NCBI RefSeq assembly: GCF_900103695.1
Contig: NZ_FNHF01000001.1
Location: 962,756-1,026,755 of the forward strand
DNA from: Sediminibacillus halophilus
GTDB taxonomy: Bacteria; Bacillota; Bacilli; Bacillales; Amphibacillaceae
Direction: 5' to 3'
DNA length: 64,000 nt
Within the stretch, counting starts at the first letter, position 1. Every line of letters begins with the position of its first letter. The notes under the pieces are model-generated. The model had not been told where the DNA came from. It saw only the letters and a program-made list of their open reading frames with translations, and ran no database searches. The translations under genes and the position numbers were made by a program. Positions 7,833 to 17,006 of the stretch are shown here, piece after piece.

Positions 7833-9341
7833 TCAATTTGTCGGAAGCTTGCCGAATTCTTCCCGAAGCCCTTTGATCAACGATACGATCATCACCAGTA
7901 TGATCACTGTGAACGGCATCGCAGTCATGATTGCTACTGCGCGTAGAGCTTCCAATCCTCCGCTTAGTAGCAAAACCGCTGCCGTAATCGAAATTAGAAA
8001 ACCCCAGGAAAGCTTCGTCAGCGTCTTAGGATTCAGCGTACCTTTTGAAGACAAAACACTTAACACATAACTTGCAGAATCAGCTGAAGTAATGAAGAAA
8101 ATCGTGATCAACAAAATACCCAATATATTCAGCACCAATCCAAGCGGAAGGTTGCCAAGCATCATGAAGAATGCCACTTCCTCATGCTCTTGTGCTCTTG
8201 AGGCAATGTCGATACCTTCGCTGATCTGCATATGCAAGCCGGTGCCGCCCATGATGGAAAACCATATCGCCCCAAGCAAAGCCGGGACAAACAAGACACC
8301 GAAAACGAACTCTCTGATCGTCCTGCCTCGTGAAATACGGGCAATAAACGTACCGACATAGGGTCCCCATGCAATGACCCAGGCCCAGAAGAAAATCGTC
8401 CATTGCCCCCTCCAGGAACCATCGGAATATGGCGACAACGATAAGCTCAGCGGGATATATTGACCGATATACTGCCCGACCGCCGTCGTAAAGCTTTCCA
8501 ATAAAAATGCTGTCGGGCCAAGGACAAGCACGAAAACCATCAGCACACCTGCGATGATAATGTTGCTTGAGCTTAAGTAGCGCATGCCTTTGTTTACTCC
8601 TGAAACCGCCGAAGTGATGAACAAGCCAGTGACAACTGCAATGATAATTAGCTGGGTCACTTTACTATTCGGCGTTCCGAAGACTTCGGAGATACCGCCG
8701 CTCACTTGCATGGCACTTAGTCCAAAGGTTGTTGCCACTCCAATTGCGGTAGCAAGCGTGGCAAAAATGTTAATTACTTTTCCCACTACTCCATCCGTCC
8801 GTTCGCCAAGCAAAGGATAAAAGGCATGGCTAATCAATCCGGGCCGATTTCTCCTGAATTTAAAAAACGCCATCGATAAGCCGATGATCGTAAATACACC
8901 CCAGGGCTGGAGCGCCCAGTGGAACACACTGTAAGTCAATGCGGCTTTTGCCGCTTCATTTGTTTCCGCCTCGTAGCCCGGTGGCGGTTCGACATAATGC
9001 AGGACTGGTTCTGCCACGCCCCAGAAGACGAGACCGACGCCCATCCCTGCCGCGAACAAAAGTCCGAGCCACGTAAAAAATGAGTAGGTTGGCTTGCTGT
9101 CAGGCTTGCCCAGCTTCAAATGCCGGTAAGGACCGATGGCAAGATACAAGCAAGTCAATACAAAAATAGTCGTAGCCAGCATGTAAAACCAGCTGAAGTA
9201 ATTGCGCATCCAGTGCAGACCGGCAGTCGACGCCTGGCTCAACTGTTCTGGAAAAAAGACTCCCCATGCGACGAACAATACGATGATGCAAAAGCTGACG
9301 TAAAAAACGGCACCAGGCGCTTTCTTTTTCGCTCTGTCCAT
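7833..9341 (-). CDS. opuD: BCCT-family glycine betaine transporter OpuD
   Basis: 502 aa with twelve membrane segments. The BCCT signature is clear: GMGVGLVFWGVAEP, the WALQPWGVFTIIGLSMAFFK stretch, RPGLIS with FYPLLGER, and the tryptophan-rich FFWAWVIAWGPYVG helix with RISRGRTIREF. It imports glycine betaine with sodium for osmoprotection. ATG at 9341 chosen because AGAGGTGG lies five bases upstream; an ATG ten codons earlier has no binding site. Monocistronic, with its own terminator. Other BCCT substrates such as choline or carnitine are possible. Confidence 0.85.
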   Translation of the reverse strand: MDRAKKKAPGAVFYVSFCIIVLFVAWGVFFPEQLSQASTAGLHWMRNYFSWFYMLATTIFVLTCLYLAIGPYRHLKLGKPDSKPTYSFFTWLGLLFAAGMGVGLVFWGVAEPVLHYVEPPPGYEAETNEAAKAALTYSVFHWALQPWGVFTIIGLSMAFFKFRRNRPGLISHAFYPLLGERTDGVVGKVINIFATLATAIGVATTFGLSAMQVSGGISEVFGTPNSKVTQLIIIAVVTGLFITSAVSGVNKGMRYLSSSNIIIAGVLMVFVLVLGPTAFLLESFTTAVGQYIGQYIPLSLSLSPYSDGSWRGQWTIFFWAWVIAWGPYVGTFIARISRGRTIREFVFGVLFVPALLGAIWFSIMGGTGLHMQISEGIDIASRAQEHEEVAFFMMLGNLPLGLVLNILGILLITIFFITSADSASYVLSVLSSKGTLNPKTLTKLSWGFLISITAAVLLLSGGLEALRAVAIMTAMPFTVIILVMIVSLIKGLREEFGKLPTN

Positions 9342-9828
9342 ATTTCCACCTCTTTCCTCGGTACAGCTCATCCTTTATGCTGTACCCACTCCCGTAAAGA
9401 GCTAAAACAGACGGAAAAGGAAAAACAGCTATCCTGTGGATACCTGTTTTTAAGAAAGGTTCTGTCCGCCAACTTTATCTCTTTCTCATAATAGTTTTGA
9501 TAGAAACTTCGACGTAACGTGCAAACAGCTAACTATCATCCAATATAAAATTATCAGTCTCTTCGCTTCCTTGGGACCGCGGTTGCTCATACATCGAAGA
9601 CATTAGTTCGTAAAAGTCCGTTGCGTCTTCCTTTAAAGTTCCATAGCGGGAGATTTTCGCCCTAATAAATTCAGCAGATAACTATACCTTTTACTTACCA
9701 GGAAGTGTTTCATAGCGGAGTGTTTATCCGCAGCGATAGATTACCACTCGTCCAATCGAGGAATGAAAGAAATCATAAGAAAGTTACGCAATTTCTATCT
9801 TGCCCGAAAACACCTTTAAGAAAAGATG
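9342..9828. other. Intergenic stretch without a recognised gene
   Basis: Holds the opuD upstream region (minus strand) and the 3' flank of the seven-gene ABC operon. I find no hairpin with a T-run for that operon and no credible small gene; one open frame at 9705-9947 runs over the end of the real gene in the opposite direction. Confidence 0.5.
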
Positions 9829-10347
9829 CTAAAATTCAACTGCCATCCCATACCTTTTGCCTTGTTTATACGCTTTCTCAACCAGTTCCGGATACAAATC
9901 CTGTACAATATAAAGCTTGCCTTGCCCCTGTCGGTCCTCGACTTTGACTTCATAAGTCAACTCGATTTTCTCTTGCTTCCCGGGCTCCATGTTTAGCAGG
10001 GCATTTATGTCAAAATCCCCTTGGTTCGTTTGGTACACATCCCTACCGTAAGCAAGCTTGGTTTCGATGGCTTTCACCTTTGAAATTGCTTCTTCCGAAG
10101 TGTTCTCCAACTCCATTGTCACGGTGCACTGTATCCACTCCTGACCATGCTGTTCCTCGGTTTCCTCGCCAAAGCGGACGTCTTCCACTGTCAGTACGGC
10201 ATCCCCTAAGGAAATTTCATCTCCTACTGCAAAGGATTCAATGCTGTATTCTTTCGCCACCCCTTTGTTGACCGCATAGACTCGCGCCGAGTATGCCGCC
10301 ACAACGGCAACGACGAGAAGTAATGCCAAAAATCTTTTCCTGTTCAC
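9829..10347 (-). CDS. Membrane-anchored extracytoplasmic protein of ABC operon
   Basis: 172 aa: one N-terminal membrane anchor (residues 4-24, possible signal peptide ending near VYA), then a beta-rich domain with a central WIQCTVTMELENTSEEAI segment that resembles DUF4352-type immunoglobulin-like domains. GTG start overlaps the ATPase stop by four bases, so it is translationally coupled and is the last gene of the operon. A role as substrate-binding or accessory subunit of the exporter is inferred only from position. Confidence 0.65.
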   Translation of the reverse strand: MNRKRFLALLLVVAVVAAYSARVYAVNKGVAKEYSIESFAVGDEISLGDAVLTVEDVRFGEETEEQHGQEWIQCTVTMELENTSEEAISKVKAIETKLAYGRDVYQTNQGDFDINALLNMEPGKQEKIELTYEVKVEDRQGQGKLYIVQDLYPELVEKAYKQGKRYGMAVEF

Positions 10348-11012
10348 GCGGAATCACCTTCCAGCGCATAGTGATCGACGATTTTGCCGTTTTCCATCAT
10401 GAAAATCTCGTCGGAAAGATAATCCAGCTCCTCCTTATCATGGCTTGCAATCAAAATACATTTTCCATCTGCTTTGAGATCGAGCAGCACTTTTTTTATT
10501 TCCTCCACTCCGTCAGAATCGAGGGCGTTTGTCGGTTCATCCAAAATAATCAGTTCCGGCTCTTCCATGATCGCCTGGGCAATTCCCAGCCGCTGCTTCA
10601 TCCCCAACGAATATTTGCGATATTTCCGTTTGTCATCAGGGTCAAGACCGACCATCCGAATCGACTGTTTAATCTTTTCATCATCGACGATTTTGTTGAT
10701 TTCAGCGAGAAGCTTCAGGTTTTTAAAACCTGTGTATCCATTTAGAAAACCCGGGTATTCGATTAACACACCGACACTCGGCGGAAAGGAGATATCCTCC
10801 CCAAGCGTTTTCCCGTCTACTTTCACGGAACCTTTGCTAGCCCGTATCAATCCACAAAGCAGGCGGAACAGCATCGTTTTTCCCGATCCATTTTTACCGC
10901 GGAAGCCATAAATTTTCCCTTTATGTAAGGATAAATCAATATCCGCCAATACCTGTTCTTTCTTGATTTGTTTTGAAACGTGATTGGCTTCTAAAAACGC
11001 AGTGCCAGTCAT
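10344..11012 (-). CDS. ABC transporter ATP-binding protein (BcrA-like)
   Basis: 222 aa, a single compact ATPase domain. Walker A is GKNGSGKT (about 40-47), with an unusual Lys in place of Pro. Signature YSLGMKQRLGIAQAI, Walker B LIILDEPTNALD, H-loop IASHDKEEL. No accessory C-terminal domain, as in lantibiotic-immunity/BcrA ATPases. It is the only ATPase in an operon with four permease-like genes upstream. AAGGGGG lies eight bases before the ATG. Confidence 0.85.
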   Translation of the reverse strand: MTGTAFLEANHVSKQIKKEQVLADIDLSLHKGKIYGFRGKNGSGKTMLFRLLCGLIRASKGSVKVDGKTLGEDISFPPSVGVLIEYPGFLNGYTGFKNLKLLAEINKIVDDEKIKQSIRMVGLDPDDKRKYRKYSLGMKQRLGIAQAIMEEPELIILDEPTNALDSDGVEEIKKVLLDLKADGKCILIASHDKEELDYLSDEIFMMENGKIVDHYALEGDSA

Positions 11013-11025
11013 CTTGTTTCCCCCT

Positions 11026-11844
11026 TTATAAAATGTCCTTTCGCCTGTATACCAGCAAAGCAGCTATGGATAAAACGATAAACAAAGCAGCACTGTACAG
11101 ATAGGAAAATTGCCAGCTCAGTGCGTGCTCTAGATCAAAGATTTCCTGCCTTAAAATCATCGAATGGATAGCAGGCAGCCATCTGCTGTCGCCTATCGTC
11201 GAGATTCCGAGCAACAGAACGACGATTAAAAACAAAACGACCGGATCCAAAAATTGTACGAGCAGCAGTTGAATCATCGACAGAACCAACGTCGTCACGA
11301 TGTAGCCGATCAGCAACTGTGCCATCAATTGCAACGGCGATCTATCAAGCTGCAGCATCGGCATGATGTGGTGTTGATAAAAAGGCGTAACTTCCAGAGA
11401 AAAGTGGCCGAGCACCAATCCCGTCACACAGAAAACAACCAGAAACAACCCCACAAACAGTCCAGTCGTCTGCAAAATCAACCAGAAAAGCTTTGCCAGA
11501 AGAAAAGTTGTTTTGGAAGAACTGCGGATGGTCACATAGAGCGCGTTTCTCCCCAAATCGTGTACATAATAGTCACTGAGCAAAAATAGCGCGACAGTTT
11601 GAAAGAAAATCCAATCGACAGGGACTTGATAATTATCAAGATTCAAAAAGTATCCTTCATCCTTCAACATAAAATAGAGGACATCGACACTGCCGGCAGA
11701 GTCTATGCCTTGCAGCTGAAGCGCTTTGCCTGCCGCCAACAACGCCGTAAGAATAAAAAAGATACCGTACTTTATTTTGCTGTAGGAAAAGCTGTAGGCT
11801 ATATCGCGATAGAGCAACCGCGTAAAGACAAGGCGTTTTCTCAT
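11026..11844 (-). CDS. ABC-2-like permease subunit (fourth of four)
   Basis: 272 aa, about six membrane segments. The C-terminus LLVYRRKDIL matches the endings of two sister proteins in the operon (YEKKDFLK, YTKKEFY), suggesting paralogues from duplication. The start overlaps the previous stop as ATGA, and the gap to the ATPase gene is 13 bases. Substrate unknown. Confidence 0.7.
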   Translation of the reverse strand: MRKRLVFTRLLYRDIAYSFSYSKIKYGIFFILTALLAAGKALQLQGIDSAGSVDVLYFMLKDEGYFLNLDNYQVPVDWIFFQTVALFLLSDYYVHDLGRNALYVTIRSSSKTTFLLAKLFWLILQTTGLFVGLFLVVFCVTGLVLGHFSLEVTPFYQHHIMPMLQLDRSPLQLMAQLLIGYIVTTLVLSMIQLLLVQFLDPVVLFLIVVLLLGISTIGDSRWLPAIHSMILRQEIFDLEHALSWQFSYLYSAALFIVLSIAALLVYRRKDIL

Positions 11845-12665
11845 TTCAAAAAATCCTTTTTTTCATAAAGCAACCCGGTTATCCAATATAAAAAAAGGGA
11901 TAGAACAAATAAATAGAAGCACTTATAATAGATGTGTACAGGATGCAGCCAGTCTTCAAGGGATAGTGAAGCAAAGAAAGTGAAAAATTCAAATGGAACC
12001 ATGCCCGTTCTATCTAGTCCAGACATAGCTAGCAGGATGATGAAAATAATCGCTATATTTTTGATAAATCGTTTAAGAAACAACGCTAGAAAAAAGATTA
12101 ACAGAAAACTGAGAAACTTGGTCACAAAAACTACCGTCAATACTCTCCCTGTAGAAACATAAGGCACGACGGATGAAAAAAGCTGTTTATCACCTAATAA
12201 TTCATATAAAATGCTGTCCTTGGTAATCCAAGTATTGTCAAACCCGACAATCAGTCCACTTAGCACGTACGAAATAAATAACAGGCAAACAGTCAAGATG
12301 AACGAAACAATCACAGCGAAAGCGGCATGAGTTTGCCATAATGTGAACCTTGAACCGATTTTCAGGACCACATTGCTTCTCTCCTGGTACTGCACTAGCA
12401 AGTGGACGATACTGACGATCAACGGGATCGCCAGGAAAGTGAGCATGGAATGATTCGTGGTTCCGGAGATTTGATCAAGAAATACGACTAAATCCATAAC
12501 CCCTGCTTTTTCTATCAATCCTTCCTCTCTGGAGCCATAGGAATAGAAGACAGAAAAAATCAGCCCCAGAATGATAAGCAAGAAGTAAATACACACATAG
12601 AACCAACGACTTCCAAGGGATGCAATACCTTTGCGGGTGATCGTCCATACGTTAGATTGTTTCAT
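11841..12665 (-). CDS. ABC-2-like permease subunit (third of four)
   Basis: 274 aa from the ATG at 12665, preceded by AGGGG eight bases upstream and overlapping the previous gene by 14 bases; the frame is open further upstream, but that part is antisense-like within the neighbouring gene. Six predicted membrane segments. A DWLHPVHI motif before the last helices is shared with the first permease (HPIHI), and the end is YEKKDFLK. Confidence 0.7.
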   Translation of the reverse strand: MKQSNVWTITRKGIASLGSRWFYVCIYFLLIILGLIFSVFYSYGSREEGLIEKAGVMDLVVFLDQISGTTNHSMLTFLAIPLIVSIVHLLVQYQERSNVVLKIGSRFTLWQTHAAFAVIVSFILTVCLLFISYVLSGLIVGFDNTWITKDSILYELLGDKQLFSSVVPYVSTGRVLTVVFVTKFLSFLLIFFLALFLKRFIKNIAIIFIILLAMSGLDRTGMVPFEFFTFFASLSLEDWLHPVHIYYKCFYLFVLSLFLYWITGLLYEKKDFLK

Positions 12666-13425
12666 GTTTGTACCCCTGGACAATACACCAAATAAACGAG
12701 CCGAAGATACCGACTGCCAAGTAAGTCGTGCCGGCGAAATTCCAACTGCCGTTGTATAAAAACACCGCAGAAATACTATGCGAAAAAGGAACCAGTACAT
12801 CTAAAGCCATAAAAACCAGTAGTGGCAGTATCAAAACGATGTACCGGTTCTTTACCAGTAATGAAAACGCCAGGCCAAGAGAGGCCAGCATACCGCCCAG
12901 CAAAAAAATGAGCAGCACAACCACCAGTACATAAGCAAACGGGCGCTCGTAAAACAAGCCCGGCAGCAAGTTACCATCTTGAACCAGGTTCATCCCGAAA
13001 TAGTAGTTGTTTTCAATTAACGGATATGCTGCCATTTCAAGCAGAAAATTGAGGATTAATGGAAATACTGCCACCACTCCGCCTATGACAAAATTAAAAA
13101 CATAACGAACGAGAAAATATTTTTTCTTTTCCACTTTAGTCAAGATGTTTTTAATAAAACCTGTGTTTGCATCCTCAGCGTGTGAATCTGCAAAAGCAAT
13201 CGAAGCAAGAAGCGGCACAAGCAACGCATATATGTAATACAAGCCTGCTCCTTCAAGGTAAAACCAGGAGATGAAAGCACTTCTCGGATACGTATAATAG
13301 TAATCCTCTGTCACATGCTGCGGCCACGTCAGTATAGCCGGAACAACGGCCAACACAACCCCCGCCACTATTGCCAGCCAAAACGCAGGACGTATAGAAA
13401 CACGTTTCCATTCCATTTCCAGCAT
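12652..13425 (-). CDS. ABC-2-like permease subunit (second of four)
   Basis: 257 aa with six membrane segments: one after the basic N-terminus (EWKRVSIRP), a large outside loop with SAFISWFYLEGAG, then five more. AGGGGGGGG lies just before the ATG, 21 bases after the preceding gene. Its end (YKHETI) lacks the K-K/R-D/E-F/I motif of the other three, so it is the most divergent copy. Confidence 0.7.
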   Translation of the reverse strand: MLEMEWKRVSIRPAFWLAIVAGVVLAVVPAILTWPQHVTEDYYYTYPRSAFISWFYLEGAGLYYIYALLVPLLASIAFADSHAEDANTGFIKNILTKVEKKKYFLVRYVFNFVIGGVVAVFPLILNFLLEMAAYPLIENNYYFGMNLVQDGNLLPGLFYERPFAYVLVVVLLIFLLGGMLASLGLAFSLLVKNRYIVLILPLLVFMALDVLVPFSHSISAVFLYNGSWNFAGTTYLAVGIFGSFIWCIVQGYKHETI

Positions 13426-13446
13426 GGAACCCCCCCCTTTTTTTCT

Positions 13447-14223
13447 CTAGTAAAATTCTTTCTTAGTGTATAACTTGCTAGCCAGGAAATAAGCAACTGC
13501 ATTCCAAAACAGTAAATAGACAAGATTAAACATTTGATCCTGCCAGGACAGCCATAACGGTATTTCAATATGAATCGGATGTAAGAACACCGAAAAATCG
13601 AGTAAATAGGGAAATGGCGTTCCGAACAAAACCATCATGCCAATAAACGTGAGTGTTTTTTTACGGAACACTGTTTGGAAGCATAAAACGAACATGCTGA
13701 CCATCATTAAATATAAAAAACGATTGCTCCATATGTAGAACCAAACTTTCCAACCCGTCACGTGCGGAGCATAAAACGGGAAATGCGCTTTATTGTCGAG
13801 AAAATAATAAATCGCGCCCGATTCCTCTCCCCATAAATTGTCCAGACTGCCGGTCAAGAAATATGCAGCTGACAATCCAGCCGCTGCCATCAAACAAATC
13901 AACAAAAAGTTGAAACAAACAGCAAAGATTACATGTTGAGAGAACAACTGTTTTTGCTGCTTTAGCCTGGTGACGACCATTACGGTTTCCATCCTGTCTA
14001 TCATCAATGGAAATACTAGCGTAATAATGGGAAGTGCACCATATAGCAGCACAGTCGCACCTGCGCTTCCACCGCTTTGCAAATTCGCTATATAGTCAAA
14101 TAAAGAATGATTATAAGGCCCCGATAGGGACATGGCAATCGAGGCAATGATCACAAGCAGCGCATAAAACAAACCAGCCACTAAGAGTTTCCAGGACCAA
14201 TAACCTCTCCAAAACACCCGCAT
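13447..14223 (-). CDS. ABC-2-like permease subunit (first of four)
   Basis: 258 aa, six membrane segments. Shares with the third permease a HPIHI motif before the last two helices and a charged end (LYTKKEFY). The start is two bases after the preceding stop with GGATGGG as binding site, so it is coupled to the gene upstream. Together the four permeases could form two heterodimers or one asymmetric channel; this is inference. Confidence 0.7.
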   Translation of the reverse strand: MRVFWRGYWSWKLLVAGLFYALLVIIASIAMSLSGPYNHSLFDYIANLQSGGSAGATVLLYGALPIITLVFPLMIDRMETVMVVTRLKQQKQLFSQHVIFAVCFNFLLICLMAAAGLSAAYFLTGSLDNLWGEESGAIYYFLDNKAHFPFYAPHVTGWKVWFYIWSNRFLYLMMVSMFVLCFQTVFRKKTLTFIGMMVLFGTPFPYLLDFSVFLHPIHIEIPLWLSWQDQMFNLVYLLFWNAVAYFLASKLYTKKEFY

Positions 14224-14224
14224 C

Positions 14225-15157
14225 CTAATCCCATCCTGTTTTCACGCCACCGGCCTTGGCGCCATATGTTTGCTTAATATATTCTTTAAAAGGCAGTTTT
14301 TCACTCCCTACTATATCCAACTGGAAAACTTCCTCAGCATTTTCAATCCCGTCGTTAATGGAAATATCCGCGACCTTTATAAAATATACGGATTTATCTT
14401 TGTCTTCCTCTCCATAGCAGTGTAAATCGAGCAATACGCCGGTTTCTTTGGCGACCGTCATCTCAAACGGACCAGCCAGCATCTCGGAAGTATCTTTGGT
14501 GAGTGTCCCCTTTATTTTGAAAGCGGGAATGTCGAATGCAGTCGTTTCCTTGTATTCCCAGCTTTCATAGTTATCGAAAAGAAACTTCCACTTTTCACTG
14601 CCAATAACGTAACCCAAGTATTGTCCCAGCGCATCGGTCAATGCACTGATATCGTCTTGTCGCGAATTGTTCTTCACAGGCTCCTGATAATAAATTTGTG
14701 GTTCATCTAGTCTTCTGGTAATTTGTCCGTCATGCAATAAAAAGTGCTCGATTTCCACCACACTTCCATTCTCCAATGTCTCATAGACGGCTTTGTTTTG
14801 CTTTTGTTCAAAATCGACATGAAAGGTGACGCGATTTTCCACTTGGCCGTTATTTCCGTATTCGTAGGACCCTTCGGCATTGTCAATGTAGTCCCATGCA
14901 TAATACATTTTCTCCACGATAGCAAATTTATCGGGATTTTCTTGCGCATATTTTTCTTGTTCCTCGAGTTTAAATGGGAAGTCATCTTCGAGCAGGGGAT
15001 TTTTATGCTTCGTTTCCTGGGCGATTTCATCTGAATCATTTGATAGCTGCTGTTTTTTTTGCGGTTCCAACGCCCCGGCTATCGTCGGATATAATTTGAT
15101 GCCTGTTAACGTCAATGCCAATATCGTGATCAGTAGAACTGGAAGGTATTTTTTCAC
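14225..15157 (-). CDS. Anchored extracytoplasmic protein, first gene of ABC operon
   Basis: 310 aa: N-terminal membrane segment (about residues 5-25), then a soluble domain outside the membrane. Its antiparallel-strand pattern (GQVENRVTFHVDFEQKQNKA, FEMTVAKETGVLLDLHCYGE) resembles LolA/RseB-like or DUF-type lipoprotein carriers, but I cannot name a family. GTG start behind AAGGAGGG. As the first gene it lies directly behind the operon promoter and palindrome, so it may be the sensing or substrate-capturing subunit. Confidence 0.65.
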   Translation of the reverse strand: MKKYLPVLLITILALTLTGIKLYPTIAGALEPQKKQQLSNDSDEIAQETKHKNPLLEDDFPFKLEEQEKYAQENPDKFAIVEKMYYAWDYIDNAEGSYEYGNNGQVENRVTFHVDFEQKQNKAVYETLENGSVVEIEHFLLHDGQITRRLDEPQIYYQEPVKNNSRQDDISALTDALGQYLGYVIGSEKWKFLFDNYESWEYKETTAFDIPAFKIKGTLTKDTSEMLAGPFEMTVAKETGVLLDLHCYGEEDKDKSVYFIKVADISINDGIENAEEVFQLDIVGSEKLPFKEYIKQTYGAKAGGVKTGWD

Positions 15158-15183
15158 ACACCGCCCTCCTTCATCAGGAATTT

Positions 15184-15200
15184 ATAAACAAATTGTTTAT
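15184..15200. promoter_or_regulatory. 17-bp perfect palindrome, candidate operator of the ABC operon
   Basis: ATAAACAA, one base, TTGTTTAT. It lies between the predicted -10 (15219-15224) and the start codon (15157), where a bound repressor would block transcription. The cognate regulator is not evident nearby. Confidence 0.5.
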
Positions 15201-15218
15201 TATTCTATTCACTACCTT

Positions 15219-15246
15219 ATTTTACCATTATGATGTATAATTGCAA
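15219..15246 (-). promoter_or_regulatory. Candidate SigA promoter of the ABC operon
   Basis: Read on the minus strand: TTGCAA (15246-15241), 16 bases, TAAAAT (15224-15219). The match is moderate (4/6 and 5/6). Confidence 0.4.
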
Positions 15247-15298
15247 CATTATTGTAAAAATTCTGTAATATAAATCAAAATCTATCTATATTAATCGC

Positions 15299-15324
15299 AC
15301 ACATCTCCTGCCCATTCATATAGT
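15299..15324 (+). promoter_or_regulatory. Candidate SigK/SigE-type promoter
   Basis: AC at 15299-15300, 16 bases, then CATATAGT (15317-15324), close to the CATA-N3-TA -10 element of mother-cell sigma factors. It fits the coat-like product of the gene 32 bases downstream. Confidence 0.35.
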
Positions 15325-15355
15325 GAAACCAACACAACTTACCGGAGGTGCTGTT

Positions 15356-15880
15356 ATGCACATTCTTCCTGCAGCCGATTTGGGAATCATGGCCCAGCAC
15401 TTATCTGCGCACAAGGGAATCATCCATAAACTGAACGTTTACCAGCGAATGGTCCAGTCGTCCGAATTGAAGAAGATCATCAGTCAGCAGGCCAATGCCA
15501 TGCAGGGGCATGTCCATATCATGCTCGCTTTCATTGATCCTGCTTTTCATGAACCGATTGAAGTACCGCCTTTATATGTATTCGAGGAAAAAGGATATGA
15601 AAACTGGCAAAATGGAGAAGCGGGAGAAAACGACCAGTGGATTGCCTTGGAGGTCCACTCCACGGCTAAGCAAATGGCTGGCGACAATTTCTCTTCTGCT
15701 TTGATGATGAAGGATATGGCGGTGAGAAATGCGCATGTAGAGATGGCTCTGCAGCAGACGGAGCTGCTTAGAAGATATGAAGCCTTTTTGGAGGAAATGG
15801 GCTGGATGTATGTTCCGCTTTCCGACATAAGGTCGCAACAAGACACCTACTGGCATTTTTATCAGGTTTTTTACTCCTGA
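15356..15880 (+). CDS. CotF-like spore coat protein (ferritin-like helical)
   Basis: 174 aa from the ATG at 15356, five bases after GGAGGTG. Almost entirely helical. Two parts: N-terminal (HKLNVYQRMVQSSELKKIISQQ) and C-terminal (MMKDMAVRNAHVEMALQQTELLRRYEAFLEEMGW), the second resembling Coat F domains with their kDMa-rN pattern and aromatic end. Members are found in the spore coat. The upstream SigK-like element supports mother-cell expression, but both points are inferred. Confidence 0.5.
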   Translation: MHILPAADLGIMAQHLSAHKGIIHKLNVYQRMVQSSELKKIISQQANAMQGHVHIMLAFIDPAFHEPIEVPPLYVFEEKGYENWQNGEAGENDQWIALEVHSTAKQMAGDNFSSALMMKDMAVRNAHVEMALQQTELLRRYEAFLEEMGWMYVPLSDIRSQQDTYWHFYQVFYS

Positions 15881-15886
15881 AAACAA

Positions 15887-16375
15887 TCAATTCCAATTCG
15901 ACAATCGATGGATCGTTTGCTGTTCACCGAATCGTTCGACGGATCGTGACTCTTCCATTCCCAGCCTTTCCAAAAGCCGTCTTGATCGTTCATTTGCTGT
16001 TTGTGTTTCTGCCACTATTTCTGGAAGCCCCAAAGTACTAAACCCATGGTCGATTACAACTTTGACAGCTTCTGTTGCATAGCCTTTTCCCCAAAACAAA
16101 GGGAGGAATTGATACGATATCTCGGTAGCATCTCCATCGTGATGCAGATCGAGCGAAACCGTGCCGATAAAGCTCTCCGTTGATTTCTCCCTTACCGCCC
16201 AATGACAGGAGGGCGTACCGGAGGCAAATAAATGCTGAAAGTTTTCCCTGATTTTATGTTCGGGTACAGTGCCACCAAGATATTTTCTAACTTTCTCATT
16301 TCGATAAAGCTGGAGAATACTTTCGTAATCACTGGGCTGTAACAGTTGCAATATACAATGATTGGTTACTAACAC
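15887..16375 (-). CDS. RimJ/RimL-type GNAT acetyltransferase
   Basis: 162 aa from a GTG at 16375 (AAAGGAG nine bases before it; an upstream TTG abuts the binding site). Typical Acetyltransf_3 layout: CILQLLQPSDYESILQLYRN at the N-terminus, ISYQFLPLFWGKGYATEAVK carrying the acetyl-CoA loop, and ETQTANERSRRLLERLGM. Such enzymes acetylate N-termini of ribosomal proteins or small amines. Ends six bases from the convergent coat-like gene. Confidence 0.8.
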   Translation of the reverse strand: MLVTNHCILQLLQPSDYESILQLYRNEKVRKYLGGTVPEHKIRENFQHLFASGTPSCHWAVREKSTESFIGTVSLDLHHDGDATEISYQFLPLFWGKGYATEAVKVVIDHGFSTLGLPEIVAETQTANERSRRLLERLGMEESRSVERFGEQQTIHRLSNWN

Positions 16376-16464
16376 TCCTGTCAACTCCTTTTAAACCGGC
16401 ATAATCATGATGTTGGCGGCATACATATAAAGCCATACATCAATGGAAGGAACGTGATAGGAAT

Positions 16465-16848
16465 ATGGAAGAAAGAGATCGTTCCCAACTTAAAGCCGAA
16501 TCGGAAATCCGTGACGGAACACCTGAAGAAACCCCTGTAATGCTGCAGCCGATCGTACAGCCGGCATATATCAACCAAATGCCCTCGCCGACAACACCTG
16601 TTTATTCTGTCCCGGCTTTGCCCCAGCCGACGCAGTATATGGCCCCTTTTGAACCCGTCTATATCGACCACTTAAGCCGGCACCAAGGCCAGCAAATTGG
16701 CGTGATGACTACTGCGGGAAAAGTTGAGGGACTGCTTAGTGGCGTTGCAGTGGATCATATCCAATTAAACATAAGTAAAACGCGGGCATTCCATATCCGT
16801 ATTTCCCAGATTGTTTATTTTGAAGGGCTTCCGATTACGTATCGGTAA
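16465..16848 (+). CDS. DUF2642-like spore-associated protein
   Basis: 127 aa. The first 70 residues are proline-, glutamine- and methionine-rich and disordered (PSPTTPVYSVPALPQP). The last 55 residues (HQGQQIGVMTTAGKVEGLLSG, then HIQLN and IRISQIVYFEG) resemble the DUF2642 barrel of Bacillus spore and coat proteins. Start after GATAGGA. No partner is adjacent, but the coat-like gene lies 600 bases away. Confidence 0.55.
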   Translation: MEERDRSQLKAESEIRDGTPEETPVMLQPIVQPAYINQMPSPTTPVYSVPALPQPTQYMAPFEPVYIDHLSRHQGQQIGVMTTAGKVEGLLSGVAVDHIQLNISKTRAFHIRISQIVYFEGLPITYR

Positions 16849-17006
16849 CGCCAAGAACTGCTTCCTTTACCATTCCTCTTACTCTCCCTACAAAGATACA
16901 AGAAAAATCACCAAAAATCCTGCAAAATTACGAAATTATTTAAAGGAAAGCAGAAGGTTAAGTCGAATTAGATTAGGAGGCAAGTATTCGGAATAGAGGT
17001 GATTAC

